A DNA stretch of 64,000 nucleotides from Anaerohalosphaeraceae bacterium. Its GTDB lineage: Bacteria; Planctomycetota; Phycisphaerae; Sedimentisphaerales; Anaerohalosphaeraceae. The stretch's first letter is position 1; every line of letters begins with the position of its first letter. This document shows positions 1 through 9,396 of the stretch, one piece after another. The translations under genes and the position numbers were made by a program. The stretch is from NCBI GenBank assembly GCA_037479115.1, contig JBBFLK010000013.1:24919-88918 (forward strand). Direction: 5' to 3'. Below the pieces are notes generated by a model. The model was not told the origin of the DNA and searched no databases. It worked only from the letters and a program-made list of their open reading frames with translations.

Positions 1-375
1 GGTAATCGCCGCTTCCACCTTTTTGGGGTCGAGGGTGTAAAAGTCCGGCTCAATATCCACAAAAACCGGACGGATTTTATTCCAGTATAAAGCATGGGTG
101 GTCGCCACAAAGGTAAACGGGGTCGTGATGACCTCCCCGCTGATCCCCATCCCCTGCAGGCCGATTTGCAGGGCCAGCGTTCCATTATTAAAAAGACACA
201 CATTCTCGGTATCAAAATATTCGATAAGTCTTCTCGTATATCGTTCGAGTACCGGCCCGTTGTTAGTCAGCCACTGATTGTCCCAGATTTCGCGCAGCCC
301 GGCGGTGAATTCCGTCAGGTCAGGCAGGAACGGACGGGTTACATAAATCGGTTTTTCAAAGGGTTTAATCGTCAA
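1..375 (-). CDS. DegT/DnrJ/EryC1/StrS-family PLP aminotransferase (N-terminal part, runs off the window)
   Basis: The minus strand encodes 125 codons open to the window edge. The product fits the N-terminus of the sugar aminotransferases that aminate keto-sugars on nucleotide carriers: an early NQWLTNNGPVLERYTRRL segment, the FNNGTLALQIGLQGMGI cofactor-site helix, and the ITTPFTFVATTHALYW strand-helix followed by PVFVDIEPDFYTLDP. The start is placed at a TTG because an AAGGAGGG Shine-Dalgarno lies five bases upstream and no ATG fits. The active-site lysine lies outside the window. Such enzymes usually build amino sugars for surface polysaccharides, which fits the EpsI-like gene nearby. Family is clear; substrate is unknown. 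Confidence 0.85.
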   Translation of the reverse strand, partial: MTIKPFEKPIYVTRPFLPDLTEFTAGLREIWDNQWLTNNGPVLERYTRRLIEYFDTENVCLFNNGTLALQIGLQGMGISGEVITTPFTFVATTHALYWNKIRPVFVDIEPDFYTLDPKKVEAAIT

Positions 376-380
376 GGGTT

Positions 381-388
381 CCCTCCTT
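381..388 (-). promoter_or_regulatory. Strong ribosome binding site fixing a TTG start
   Basis: The minus strand reads AAGGAGGG, then a five-base spacer, then TTG. This strong match to the anti-Shine-Dalgarno decides the non-ATG start of the DegT-family gene. Confidence 0.7.
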
Positions 389-529
389 AGACATCGGGCG
401 TCTGAATAGTTTAAAAAAGGACACGCCGGACAAATTATCTGAAAAGATGTGCTCTGACAACCGATTTTCCTGACACAGCAGAATGATGATAGACTCCGTC
501 CCCGTCGGCTGCCGAAACCGTTTTCATCG

Positions 530-558
530 CTCGCCCAATTCTTTATTTGAAGGGCGAG
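530..558. repeat. Inverted repeat, 7-bp stem
   Basis: CTCGCCC at 530-536 pairs with GGGCGAG at 552-558 across a 15-base AT-rich loop. It sits in the noncoding gap and could be an RNA hairpin or protein site. There is no clear T-run directly after it. Confidence 0.4.
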
Positions 559-1144
559 TTTATCGCCTTTTGAGCATTGTTCCCTAAATTTTTTGCATAC
601 CGAGATTTTTATTGTACAATCCCGGTCTAACGTTTCAATCAATCTACTTTATCGGCGATTTTAATCCGGCAGATTCACCTTGTCTGGGCTGCAAACTGCA
701 AAACATTTAAACCGGACGAATAGATACCAAAAACAGAGATTTCACTTCCTTCTATAGTACTGAAAATAACCTCAAAAAGTCGGAATCTTTGGGGAAAACA
801 GCAAACCTCTTTAATTTTCCATAAAAAATTTCAAGTCCGATAAATTCATTTGACGATAGGGAAAAATACTGATATAGTTCGGCAATCATATAATCGTTCA
901 GCATTATATATATGTTTTTTTATCATAAGAAATGGGTAAGCCCTCCCGAATAGAAAGGGCGAATTTCCAATACCGGAAGGTTATTTTCAAAATCGCAATC
1001 ATAGCGCCCTTCCGTTTCAATTATCGTTAGCGTGAATTCATTTCTACAGCCCTGCTTTTATCGGACAAGCAGCAGGGACGTTTTCTATCGTGGCCGGGTT
1101 TTCCAATATTTGTTAAGGTTTACTTGAGACAACAGTGAATTCGG

Positions 1145-1166
1145 CCGGAACGGGAAACGCTTCCGG
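1145..1166. repeat. Hairpin ahead of the first LamG gene
   Basis: CCGGAA at 1145-1150 pairs with TTCCGG at 1161-1166 around a 10-base loop, about 67 bases before the ATG of the LamG protein. It would lie in the 5' leader of that mRNA; function unknown. Confidence 0.35.
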
Positions 1167-1232
1167 GTCAAATTGCCAATCTTGGGGTTGTTTTAAGCTG
1201 AAACCGCCAACCTGTCCGAAAATGAAGAAGAT

Positions 1233-4200
1233 ATGAAAACGCTAATCACTCGAAACCGGCATCTGTTCATTTTTGTGCTTCCGATGCTCCTGACCCTCAA
1301 CAGCCAGGCAGCCGTCGGAACCAACTGGATTGAACAATGGGGAATCACCTGGACCTTCGATAAGCCGATTTCCACAAATGGGGCTCCGGGAACTTACCGG
1401 TATGGAACATATGCCAACGGAGACTACTGGATTGTCGGCCCCGTAACTATCATCAGCATTACCCCTCTTTCCCAGGAAATCAACGGCCGAACCAAAAACG
1501 GCTCCATGATTAATCCTGTCCCCGGCCCCAATCAGGGGTATGACAGCGCCATGGCGGATTGGGCGGAAAAAAGTTACAGTGCTGCCCTGAATGTCGGTCT
1601 GAATGTCGGGGCGGGTGCCACCCTGACGGTCCAGCCGAATTCCTCGCTGGTCTCTACTATCAGCCATGATGCCGTCAGAGTGCCTCAAATCCGCACGGCC
1701 GCTGTTTTGACGGTCGTGCAGACCCCTCCTCCTGCCGGTGCCTTTCGCCCGCCTTATTGCGGAACCAACAAAACCAGTCTTTATACCGTCAGCAATCTGG
1801 ATTACAGCAAGCTGGCCAGACTGACACCGGTTCCCGGTGCTCCCACTCTTGCCACAGCGGAAACCTGGTTCCAGAAGGTCTGGCTCGACCATAAAGGAAC
1901 CTGGACGGGACGCTATCTGCATCCGTCCGACAATATGCCTGATTACGGACGGGATTTGGCTCATCAAACGACGGCGGCTGCTCTGATTCTGAATTTGAAT
2001 TATACCAATGCCCAAAAAGAAACGCTTCTGATCCGGTATGTCCAGCTGGGAATCGACCTGTACGGCATTCTCAAAGCCGGCGGCTCGAAACTCTGGATCA
2101 ACGACGGCGGACATATGAGCGGGCGCAAACTTCCCATTCTGTTTGCCGGAACCGTCCTGAACAATGACACGGAAATGAAAGCCATCGGAGCCAAAAGCGG
2201 ACAATACCTCTATACAGCGCCCTACGGCCCTGGGAATCCCCCTGCGGATTACATCCATTTCGGCGAAGATGACCAGGTGTTCTATGTGTCGCAGGCCGAT
2301 GTGAACGCCACCAACAGTCCCTCCTGGTCGCCTGATTCACGGGATGCAGAAAGGATTCCTTATTCCGCCGCCGATATCGGACTGCCCGAATGGGGCATCG
2401 TTCACGCAACCAATCCATACAAAAGCAATAAATACTGGCTGACGGCCTATCGGGAGACCGGCTGCACCTTCGTTGGTGCCGCTCTGGTCTGTCGAATCAT
2501 GAATATCAAAGATGCCTGGAATCACCCTGCCTTCTTTGACTATACCGACCGTTATATGGATGTAATCAAAACCGGCGGGCCTTACGCCTATTTACAAACG
2601 GAAAGCGGTGCCGGTCCGAATGCCGTCGGTACGTTTGTTGTGAATATGTGGAATGCTTATCGAGCTGACTACGGTCCAATTTGGCCGGCAACAGGGCAGC
2701 CCGCCGCCTATACCCTGACAATCAGCGCAGCTAACGGCACGGTTTCTGTTTCTCCCAACAAAGCATCTTACACAAGCGGGGAGACGGTCACCCTGACAGC
2801 GGTACCTGCCTCCGGATATCTTTTCTCCGGATGGTCAGGAGATGCTTCCGGTTCCGCCAATCCGCTTGTTCTGACGATGAACGGGAACAAAACCGTCCAG
2901 GCCGCTTTCACTCCTTCAGCCATTTCTCTGGCTGCTCACTGGAAACTGGCGGAAACAGACGGAACCACAGCATTTGATTCCATCGGCAGTTACCACGGAA
3001 CGCTGCGAAACGGACCTGTTTGGACGGACACAGAAGGATTATCCTTCAACAACAATAATGAGTATGTGGAAATTCCCGATTCTCCCGTCTTCTCTATGAA
3101 CAGTCCGATGACGCTGTCGGCCTGGGTAAAGCTGCGGGGATACGACAACGACTGGCCGAAAGTTCTCATCAAACCCCATACGGCTTACGCAGACCCCTGG
3201 GAACTGTATGCCATCGATCTGGGGGAAAACGGAAATATGGTGCGGTTCCTGGTCAGTGACGGAACGGCAGGCGGACGATTTGCCATAGCCGCCGACGGCA
3301 GCACAACCCTGAATCTGAATGAGTGGTATCACATCGTCGGCACATACAACGGCTCTCAAATTGCTCTGTACCTGAACGGCAGACTCCTTGCCTCTGCGGC
3401 CGTCAACTTCCCCATCGGGACCAATTCGATGCCGCTGTGCCTGGGCGGGCGGATGGGCACGAATACCCTCAACGGCTGGTTAAGCGAAGTGCGAGTGTAT
3501 TCCGGCGCCTTATCCGCCGAACAGATTCAAGAGCTGTATGCCGAGGGCCGTCCCAGGAGCGCCCCGGCCGTGATGACAGGACTTTGGCTCCTGGATGACT
3601 ACGGTACGGAGAGCACCGCGGATGTCATCGGCAAGCGGCAAGCCGTCCTTGTCGGCAGGCCGAAATGGGGACGTTCCTGGGCGGAAGAGGATTATCTGCT
3701 CTTTGAGAACCGCAACCAGGCCCTGCAGATTCCTTCGGAGACCTTTACTCCTCAGGCGGGTACCATCTCGCTTTGGCTGGCTCCTTCCTCAGAAAGCGGG
3801 GCTCAGTATCTGCTCGGACACACCTTCAACAGCGGCAACCGGATTGCCTTGCTGACCATCAACGGCAAATTAGCCGTTAGTTTAGGCGATACCCCCCTTC
3901 TTCGGCAGAATATCGCCACACTCGAGAACAGCCGTATGGCCCATGTGGTTCTGACATGGAATGAGGGGCAATACGCCGTCTATCTGAATGGTCAGCAGAG
4001 AGCCGAGGGCACTTATAGCGGTCTTTCACAGCTGCGTTCCACCTTTGATGTCGGCAATTACGGAGACCCGGCTCTGCGAATCGTCGGCTTCCTGGGATTG
4101 ATTGATGAAGTCCGCACGTACAATACCGCTCTGACAGAAAACGAGGTGCGCCGTCTTTATCAAACGTACCTTGTCAAGGAAAACCGCCGGCTGGCCTTTC

Positions 4201-4445
4201 AGGTCCAGGCCGCCGATGAAAATGGAAACAAGGTTCCCTATCGGGCTTCCAATCTCCCGAGCGGTGCTGTCTTTGACCCGAAAACACAGACATTTACCTG
4301 GAGGCCCTGGTACCGGCAGGCCGGTGAATACAACATCGAGTTCAATGCCGACGGCCTGCCCTCTGAAACGGTAACAGTCACCGTTCAGGAAGTCCAACTG
4401 CAGAACTGGTATCAGACCCTGCTGGAAAGCGCTGGTCTGCTGTAA
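1233..4445 (+). CDS. Secreted multidomain LamG / bacterial-repeat / Ig-like protein
   Basis: A 1070-residue exported protein. Residues 1-27 form a signal peptide (basic start, hydrophobic core, NSQAA end). Residues about 28-485 hold a domain I cannot assign, with helical segments around LAHQTTAAALILNLNY and a conserved-looking GGHMSGRKLPILFAG motif. About 490-565 is an InlB-type bacterial repeat (GYLFSGWSGDASG, KTVQAAFTP). Two LamG/concanavalin-type domains follow (about 567-775 and 780-975), then a putative Ig fold (about 985-1055) with the LPSGAVFDPKTQTFTWRP signature. A role in binding or processing polysaccharide at the cell surface is inferred. No PEP-CTERM or dockerin tail is visible. 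The next gene is a partial paralogue. Confidence 0.8.
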   Translation: MKTLITRNRHLFIFVLPMLLTLNSQAAVGTNWIEQWGITWTFDKPISTNGAPGTYRYGTYANGDYWIVGPVTIISITPLSQEINGRTKNGSMINPVPGPNQGYDSAMADWAEKSYSAALNVGLNVGAGATLTVQPNSSLVSTISHDAVRVPQIRTAAVLTVVQTPPPAGAFRPPYCGTNKTSLYTVSNLDYSKLARLTPVPGAPTLATAETWFQKVWLDHKGTWTGRYLHPSDNMPDYGRDLAHQTTAAALILNLNYTNAQKETLLIRYVQLGIDLYGILKAGGSKLWINDGGHMSGRKLPILFAGTVLNNDTEMKAIGAKSGQYLYTAPYGPGNPPADYIHFGEDDQVFYVSQADVNATNSPSWSPDSRDAERIPYSAADIGLPEWGIVHATNPYKSNKYWLTAYRETGCTFVGAALVCRIMNIKDAWNHPAFFDYTDRYMDVIKTGGPYAYLQTESGAGPNAVGTFVVNMWNAYRADYGPIWPATGQPAAYTLTISAANGTVSVSPNKASYTSGETVTLTAVPASGYLFSGWSGDASGSANPLVLTMNGNKTVQAAFTPSAISLAAHWKLAETDGTTAFDSIGSYHGTLRNGPVWTDTEGLSFNNNNEYVEIPDSPVFSMNSPMTLSAWVKLRGYDNDWPKVLIKPHTAYADPWELYAIDLGENGNMVRFLVSDGTAGGRFAIAADGSTTLNLNEWYHIVGTYNGSQIALYLNGRLLASAAVNFPIGTNSMPLCLGGRMGTNTLNGWLSEVRVYSGALSAEQIQELYAEGRPRSAPAVMTGLWLLDDYGTESTADVIGKRQAVLVGRPKWGRSWAEEDYLLFENRNQALQIPSETFTPQAGTISLWLAPSSESGAQYLLGHTFNSGNRIALLTINGKLAVSLGDTPLLRQNIATLENSRMAHVVLTWNEGQYAVYLNGQQRAEGTYSGLSQLRSTFDVGNYGDPALRIVGFLGLIDEVRTYNTALTENEVRRLYQTYLVKENRRLAFQVQAADENGNKVPYRASNLPSGAVFDPKTQTFTWRPWYRQAGEYNIEFNADGLPSETVTVTVQEVQLQNWYQTLLESAGLL

Positions 4446-4490
4446 AGAAATTTTCTAAACCGCCAAAACGTCTCAGCTGGAGTTGAGTGA

Positions 4491-6302
4491 ATGAGAGTGA
4501 TGAGTCTTTTGCTCCTCAGTTCGAATCTTATCGGACTGTCGGCAGCCTATGTCTGTCTTCCTTTTGACGGCTGTACCTGGGGGTTTTCCCCGAACGCTTT
4601 ATCCATCGAACCCGGCTTCGTCCTCACTGACGCGGTGCTGACACTGACCAATGTTCGTCCTGTCAACAACTGTCTGAATCCTCTTTTGTCGGTTCGCCTT
4701 CTGGAAAACCCGGCTCAGGGATTCCTTGTTCAGACCGACCAGTCGCAGCCGAGTCAAACCTGCCTGCCGAATGCTCCCGCTCTCACGGCCGCGTGGCGGA
4801 TGAACGAATACACAGGGACACAGGCGAACAATTCCTTTGCAGGCGGCAGTCCGGCGATATTTATCAACAATCCAGTGTGGGTCGAAGGTGAGGGGGTCTC
4901 TTTTTCGGGCAGTCAATATCTTCAAATCGATGACTCGGTGAATCTGTGCAGCCGAATGAATCTGGCAGTATCCCTCTGGTTTAAAATCCGCTCGCCTCGT
5001 CCCTACGGCAAACTGTTTATCAAGCCGTATGAAACCCGCTCTGACCCCTGGGAGCTGGCGGCCCTTGATTTGGGAGCAGACGGTCTGACACCTCGCTTTC
5101 TGCTCTCTGACGGCATCCCCGGCGGCCAGGATGCGGTCGCTTCTGCTGAAACGCATAAAATTCTCCTCAATCAATGGTATCATCTGCTGGGCACATTTGA
5201 CGGAAGCCGGATTCAACTATGGCTGAACGGCAGCTGCATTGCTCAAAGCCCGGCCGATTTGACCATCGGCACCAATTCGATGCCCATCTGCATCGGCGGC
5301 CGACTGGGGCTGGATACGATTGACGGCATCATTCGAGATGTACGAATCTACAGCGGTCTGCCGACCAATCAGCCCCTGATATGGCTGTCCCCCTCCGATT
5401 TCTTCTCACCCCACGGGACTCTTCTGAAAACCTTCGATGCATCCGATATAAAGACAAACCGTCAGACATTGTCCTTTTCCCTTCAGCAAATTGATTCGCC
5501 GGATTCCTGGGTGTACACAATCTACCCGAGGCCTTTTGCTCTGGGGGCACCTTTGCGGACAATTCCAGTGCCCTTTTCTTCCGCCATGCTCGAATTGCTT
5601 GACACCGCCGGCAGAACCGAAAACTGGGGCATCGGAATCGATGCAGATGGTTTTTATTTCGACACGCTCACGCTGGTTCTGACAATCGAGCCCCTTGACG
5701 GCTCCCAGGCTCCGACATACCAGACATTTACCTATCGAAACATCCGGGCCCCGCTCATTCTTGCTCCTACTCTGATAACGGCTGAACCCCGCCAGCCGAT
5801 TCTTTTCACCCTGACGGTGTTAGAACTGGACGGAAATCCCTATACGGTTTCCGTTCAGAATTTGCCCGCGGGTGCTGTCTTCGACAACGGCACATTCCGA
5901 TGGACGCCCGCAGACAACCAGCTCGGCGACTGGGCCGTGGTTTTTACGGCAACCGATGGAGTAATGAGCAGCCAGCGTGCAGTGGTCATCAAAATTAAAG
6001 AACCGACACCGATTTTTACGCCGCTTGAAAATCAGACTGTCTATGAACTTCAGACCTTGACGCTTCCCGTCCAGGCTGTCAATCTGGCAGGACAGCCGGT
6101 CCCGATTACAGCCAATAACCTTCCAGTCGGTGCTGTATTTGATGGGAACGTGCTGGAATGGAAGCCGGCTTATGGGCAGGCAGGGACCTACACTGTTTCC
6201 TTTACGGCCTCCAATGAAATCCGACAGGAAACCATAACGGTTACCCTGACCGTCCTGCCCTATAAGCCTCCGGCGAAACCTAAAACCATTTTAATTCTTT
6301 GA
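4491..6302 (+). CDS. Secreted LamG / double Ig-like protein, paralogue of the preceding gene
   Basis: A 603-residue protein starting 45 bases after its paralogue, with GGAG eight bases before the ATG. A short signal peptide (residues 1-19) precedes a Cys-containing region, then a LamG domain (about 95-290) closely matching the upstream protein: both carry an IKP...DPWEL block, a QWYH/EWYH block and a GTNSMP(I/L)C(I/L)GGR block. Two putative Ig folds follow (about 420-505 and 506-592), each with LPAGAVFD or LPVGAVFD. The C-terminus ends abruptly without a sorting signal, and the last 12 bases overlap the convergent EpsI-like gene. Likely co-transcribed with the upstream gene; function unknown. 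Confidence 0.8.
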   Translation: MRVMSLLLLSSNLIGLSAAYVCLPFDGCTWGFSPNALSIEPGFVLTDAVLTLTNVRPVNNCLNPLLSVRLLENPAQGFLVQTDQSQPSQTCLPNAPALTAAWRMNEYTGTQANNSFAGGSPAIFINNPVWVEGEGVSFSGSQYLQIDDSVNLCSRMNLAVSLWFKIRSPRPYGKLFIKPYETRSDPWELAALDLGADGLTPRFLLSDGIPGGQDAVASAETHKILLNQWYHLLGTFDGSRIQLWLNGSCIAQSPADLTIGTNSMPICIGGRLGLDTIDGIIRDVRIYSGLPTNQPLIWLSPSDFFSPHGTLLKTFDASDIKTNRQTLSFSLQQIDSPDSWVYTIYPRPFALGAPLRTIPVPFSSAMLELLDTAGRTENWGIGIDADGFYFDTLTLVLTIEPLDGSQAPTYQTFTYRNIRAPLILAPTLITAEPRQPILFTLTVLELDGNPYTVSVQNLPAGAVFDNGTFRWTPADNQLGDWAVVFTATDGVMSSQRAVVIKIKEPTPIFTPLENQTVYELQTLTLPVQAVNLAGQPVPITANNLPVGAVFDGNVLEWKPAYGQAGTYTVSFTASNEIRQETITVTLTVLPYKPPAKPKTILIL

Positions 6303-6989
6303 GGAAGTCTGGGCCGACGGCATATAGGTCTCAATGAGTGGTGCCGCAAGAGCCGCAAACGACAAAGCGGATGTTGTGGAGGTAGAGACAACCTGAATCT
6401 GGGCAACATATCGGATTTGCTCCCGGGAAAAAGACGGGAAACGCCAGCGAAGCCCCGAAAAAACGCGATGATCATTTGTGGCCTGCCCATTGATTAAATA
6501 ATAATTCAGGACAATTAACCGCGTCAAATCCGGCAGCGGCTTGCGAAACGTGTGGAGCAAAACCGGAATGACTTCTCCCTCCGCGGTCTGAATCTGCCTT
6601 TCTTCTATCTGTTCGAGATTCCAGCCGGCTCCGACATAACAGCGGTCCGGCCGATGCCCGAGCATCAAACGAGGCTGGCTTGTATAAGCAATATAAAAGT
6701 TTACAAAAGATTCCGTGCCTGGAATTCGATATACCCGATGGACATAATCGTCATTTCCGGCAACCTCCAACACTGTCTCGCTGAGCGGCTCGTCCTCCCC
6801 TTCCCACTTCTCAATTCGATAGGGAAATGTCGAAAGAGGAGCTGACGGCAGAAGCGGATCTTGTGCCAACGCATTCAAACGAATTGCCGCCTGTCGGTAG
6901 CCCAGCCCAGTAACCGCCAATAGCAGACACGCCGCCGACATCCAGCCCAAAAAATTCAGTTGCAGCTTCATACCGAATTGTTCGGTCAT
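6291..6989 (-). CDS. EpsI-like exosortase-associated protein
   Basis: A 232-residue protein with an N-terminal membrane segment (around MSAACLLLAVTGLGYR) and an extracytoplasmic domain with the EpsI family pattern: an RIEKWEGEDEPL block near the start, then HRPDRCYVGAGW, matching the conserved P..CY...GW motif. In known systems EpsI-family proteins accompany exosortases that process PEP-CTERM proteins and act in exopolysaccharide export. The start at 6989 is chosen over a later ATG because AGAGGAAA lies upstream, although the spacing is long. No exosortase gene is in the window. It is convergent with the LamG gene and divergent from the ACP operon. Confidence 0.8.
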   Translation of the reverse strand: MTEQFGMKLQLNFLGWMSAACLLLAVTGLGYRQAAIRLNALAQDPLLPSAPLSTFPYRIEKWEGEDEPLSETVLEVAGNDDYVHRVYRIPGTESFVNFYIAYTSQPRLMLGHRPDRCYVGAGWNLEQIEERQIQTAEGEVIPVLLHTFRKPLPDLTRLIVLNYYLINGQATNDHRVFSGLRWRFPSFSREQIRYVAQIQVVSTSTTSALSFAALAAPLIETYMPSAQTSSKN

Positions 6990-7129
6990 TTCATTTAAAA
7001 ACTTTTCCTCTGGAGTTTTCTATCGGATAAACAGATAATAAGAATTGTAATGGAAATTCTACCAAAGATATATACTATTAATAAATTATTATTGATATTA
7101 CAGAGGGCTATCTACAATCTGGATTAACA

Positions 7130-7387
7130 ATGGCCACAACAAACAATTATCAAATACGACAATTTATCACCAATACTTTTCTTTTTGGAGACGACTCAAA
7201 ACTCCAGAATGATACTTCTTTGACGGCCAATGGAATTATTGATTCCACCGGTATTCTGGAACTCATCAGCTTTCTGGAACAAACCTATCAGATCAAAGTC
7301 CACGACGAAGAACTCATCCCGGAAAATCTCGATACCCTGAACAATATTTCGCAGTTTTTAGAACGAAAGCTCTCATGTGCGGAATAA
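7130..7387 (+). CDS. Acyl carrier protein
   Basis: An 85-residue acidic helical protein with the carrier-protein signature GIIDSTGILEL, in which Ser39 should carry the 4'-phosphopantetheine arm. It is first in an operon whose reading frames all overlap: its last 13 bases overlap the amidotransferase start. Position beside an AMP-forming ligase suggests a dedicated carrier onto which the ligase loads an acyl or aminoacyl group, rather than the fatty-acid-synthesis ACP. The ribosome binding site is weak. The upstream 140 bases are very AT-rich and should hold its promoter and that of the divergent EpsI-like gene. Confidence 0.85.
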   Translation: MATTNNYQIRQFITNTFLFGDDSKLQNDTSLTANGIIDSTGILELISFLEQTYQIKVHDEELIPENLDTLNNISQFLERKLSCAE

Positions 7388-9396
7388 CCGGCATTTGCGG
7401 TCTTGGCCGGCCGCTCTATCCATCTTCAGATGTTCTGCTGTCTATGATGGCGGCCATTGAGCATCGCGGCCCTGATGAGGCAGGGATGTATCTGGATGAC
7501 TGGGCTGGATTGGGGCATTGCCGATTGAGCATCATCGACCTGTCCAGAGGAAGCCAGCCGATTCACAATGAAAACAAAACGCTCTGGATTCTCTTTAACG
7601 GAGAAATCTTCAACTACCCGGAACTTCGAAACGACCTGCTTGCCCGCGGTCATCGTTTTTATACGGAAACTGATACAGAAGTTCTGCTTCATCTGTACGA
7701 AGAGAAAGGGGCCTCATGTCTGGATGAATTGAACGGCCAGTTTGCTATGGCCGTCTGGGACAGCCGAAACAAAGAACTGTTCCTGGCCCGCGACCGAATC
7801 GGTATCCAGCCGCTTCATTATTATCAGGATGAAAACAGACTGCTCTTTGCCTCCGAAATCAAGTCGCTTTTTCAAGCACCGGACATGCCCAGACGTCTGG
7901 AGCCCAGAGTGCTGGACCAAATCTTTACCTTCTGGGCACCACTGCCCGGTCAAACCGTGTTTCAAAATGTCTTCGAACTTCCGCCCGGACATTATCTTTT
8001 TCTTCGAAACGGACAGGTAACCATACGCAGGTGGTGGGACGTACCGTTCGGGAAAACCGAACGAACAGATTTGCCCTTTCAGGAGCAGGTTGAAAAAGTG
8101 GATGCCATCCTGACCGATGCCGTTCGAATTCGTCTGCGGGCGGATGTTCCGGTCGGTTCTTATCTGAGCGGCGGGCTGGACTCCTCCGGCGTCACCGCCA
8201 AAATCGCCGGCAATTTCAATAACGCTCTGCGCACCTTTGGGATTCGATTTGAACACCCGGATTTTGACGAAGGCCCCTATCAGGACCTGATGGTTCGTCA
8301 TCTGGGAGTCAACCATACTGAGACTTATGCCTCGAATAAAGATATTGGTCAGCATCTGTCGCGGATGATTTGGTATGCGGAGAAACCGCTGCTGAGAACA
8401 GCACCGGTCCCTCTGCTGCTTTTGTCTGAACAGGTTCGAACGAGCGGATTCAAGGTCGTTTTGACCGGTGAAGGAGCGGACGAGTTCTGGGGCGGCTACA
8501 ACATCTACAAAGAAGCCAAACTCAGGCGCTTCTGGGCGCGTCAGCCGCAGTCCGCCCGTCGTCCCGCCTGCTTTCGCTACGTTTATCCCTATCTGTTCAA
8601 AGATGCCCGGCTTCCCCATACGATTCCTGCATTTTTTGGGAAACACTTTACCGAAACGGACAATCCTTTCTATTCCCACGAAATCCGCTGGCTGAATACC
8701 GCACGAATCAAAACCTTTTTCAGCCATCAGCTTCAGGACCAGCTCGCCTCCTACAGCTGTCTGGAGGAACTGCGGGCTTCTCTGCCGGAGAATTTCAGCC
8801 GCTGGGACCTCTTAAGCCGAGCCCAATATCTGGAAATCACTCTTTTTTTAAGCAATTATCTGCTGTCCTCTCAAGGGGACCGCCCGGCTATGGGAAATGC
8901 GCTGGAAATCAGGACCCCATTCCTTGACCATCGGATGATGGAAGAGTCCTGCCGTATTCCGCCTCGCTGGAAAATCTTCGGCCTTCGGGAAAAATTTCTT
9001 CTCAAAAAACTCTTCCAAACGAGTCTTCCAGAACCAATTGTATCTCGGTCCAAACACCCGTACCGGGCCCCTATTCGGGAAATTCTCTTTCAGGAAAATC
9101 CGTATCATGATGAGCTGCTGTCGGAAAAGACTCTTCGAGAATTCGGGCTTTTTGACCCTGAAAAAACTCAAAAGCTGCTCTCGGCTGTTCGTTTGGCTCA
9201 ATATCCCAATGAAACCAACAATATGGCCCTGGTTGGGATTCTTTCTACTCAGATTCTATATGAACAATTTATCAAAAACTTTCCGTTCTATCCTCCCAAA
9301 AGACCAAAACGTCTAACCGTCTTTGATTATCGAACGGCTCCCTCAGCCCCAGTGTCCAAAACCAGCCATTGTTGTCCTGACAGGGTTCAAAAATGA
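7375..9396 (+). CDS. Asparagine synthase-like glutamine amidotransferase (exosortase-cluster type)
   Basis: A 673-residue AsnB-family protein. Cys2 of MCGITGICG is the class II glutaminase nucleophile, backed by HRGPDEAG, RLSIIDL and FNGEIFNY. The synthetase half has the PP-loop SGGLDSS at residues 265-271 and LTGEGADEFWGGY. The expected chemistry is glutamine hydrolysis, ammonia channelling and ATP-dependent amidation of a carboxylate. Similar amidotransferases occur in exosortase-linked polysaccharide clusters, so a role in amidating an acid bound to the neighbouring carrier protein or a surface sugar is inferred instead of asparagine supply. It overlaps the ACP gene by 13 bases and the ligase gene by 4. 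Confidence 0.85.
   Translation: MCGITGICGLGRPLYPSSDVLLSMMAAIEHRGPDEAGMYLDDWAGLGHCRLSIIDLSRGSQPIHNENKTLWILFNGEIFNYPELRNDLLARGHRFYTETDTEVLLHLYEEKGASCLDELNGQFAMAVWDSRNKELFLARDRIGIQPLHYYQDENRLLFASEIKSLFQAPDMPRRLEPRVLDQIFTFWAPLPGQTVFQNVFELPPGHYLFLRNGQVTIRRWWDVPFGKTERTDLPFQEQVEKVDAILTDAVRIRLRADVPVGSYLSGGLDSSGVTAKIAGNFNNALRTFGIRFEHPDFDEGPYQDLMVRHLGVNHTETYASNKDIGQHLSRMIWYAEKPLLRTAPVPLLLLSEQVRTSGFKVVLTGEGADEFWGGYNIYKEAKLRRFWARQPQSARRPACFRYVYPYLFKDARLPHTIPAFFGKHFTETDNPFYSHEIRWLNTARIKTFFSHQLQDQLASYSCLEELRASLPENFSRWDLLSRAQYLEITLFLSNYLLSSQGDRPAMGNALEIRTPFLDHRMMEESCRIPPRWKIFGLREKFLLKKLFQTSLPEPIVSRSKHPYRAPIREILFQENPYHDELLSEKTLREFGLFDPEKTQKLLSAVRLAQYPNETNNMALVGILSTQILYEQFIKNFPFYPPKRPKRLTVFDYRTAPSAPVSKTSHCCPDRVQK

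Larger units (their letters stand above)
376..1232. other. Long noncoding region between divergent genes
   Basis: No convincing reading frame is present on either strand over about 857 bases. The stretch is AT-richer than its neighbours and separates the minus-strand aminotransferase from the plus-strand LamG gene, so it should carry both promoters. Two short inverted repeats are visible (530-558 and 1145-1166). I recognise no known riboswitch or RNA family in it. Confidence 0.6.

Noticed and set aside
940..960. GCCCT...AGGGC as an intrinsic terminator
   Set aside because: Only five base pairs with an 11-base loop and no T-run; too weak to call.
1242..2258. Long open frame antisense to the first LamG gene (also at 37964-39397, 44958-46235, 46239-47366)
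   Set aside because: These frames lie opposite clearly conserved genes, have low-complexity Arg/Pro/His-rich products and no recognisable motifs. They follow from GC-rich codon structure of the real gene.
4380..6302. PEP-CTERM or dockerin tails on the two LamG proteins near the EpsI gene
   Set aside because: The C-termini (ending SAGLL and TILIL) lack a PEP motif, a terminal membrane helix and an arginine cluster, and lack an EF loop.
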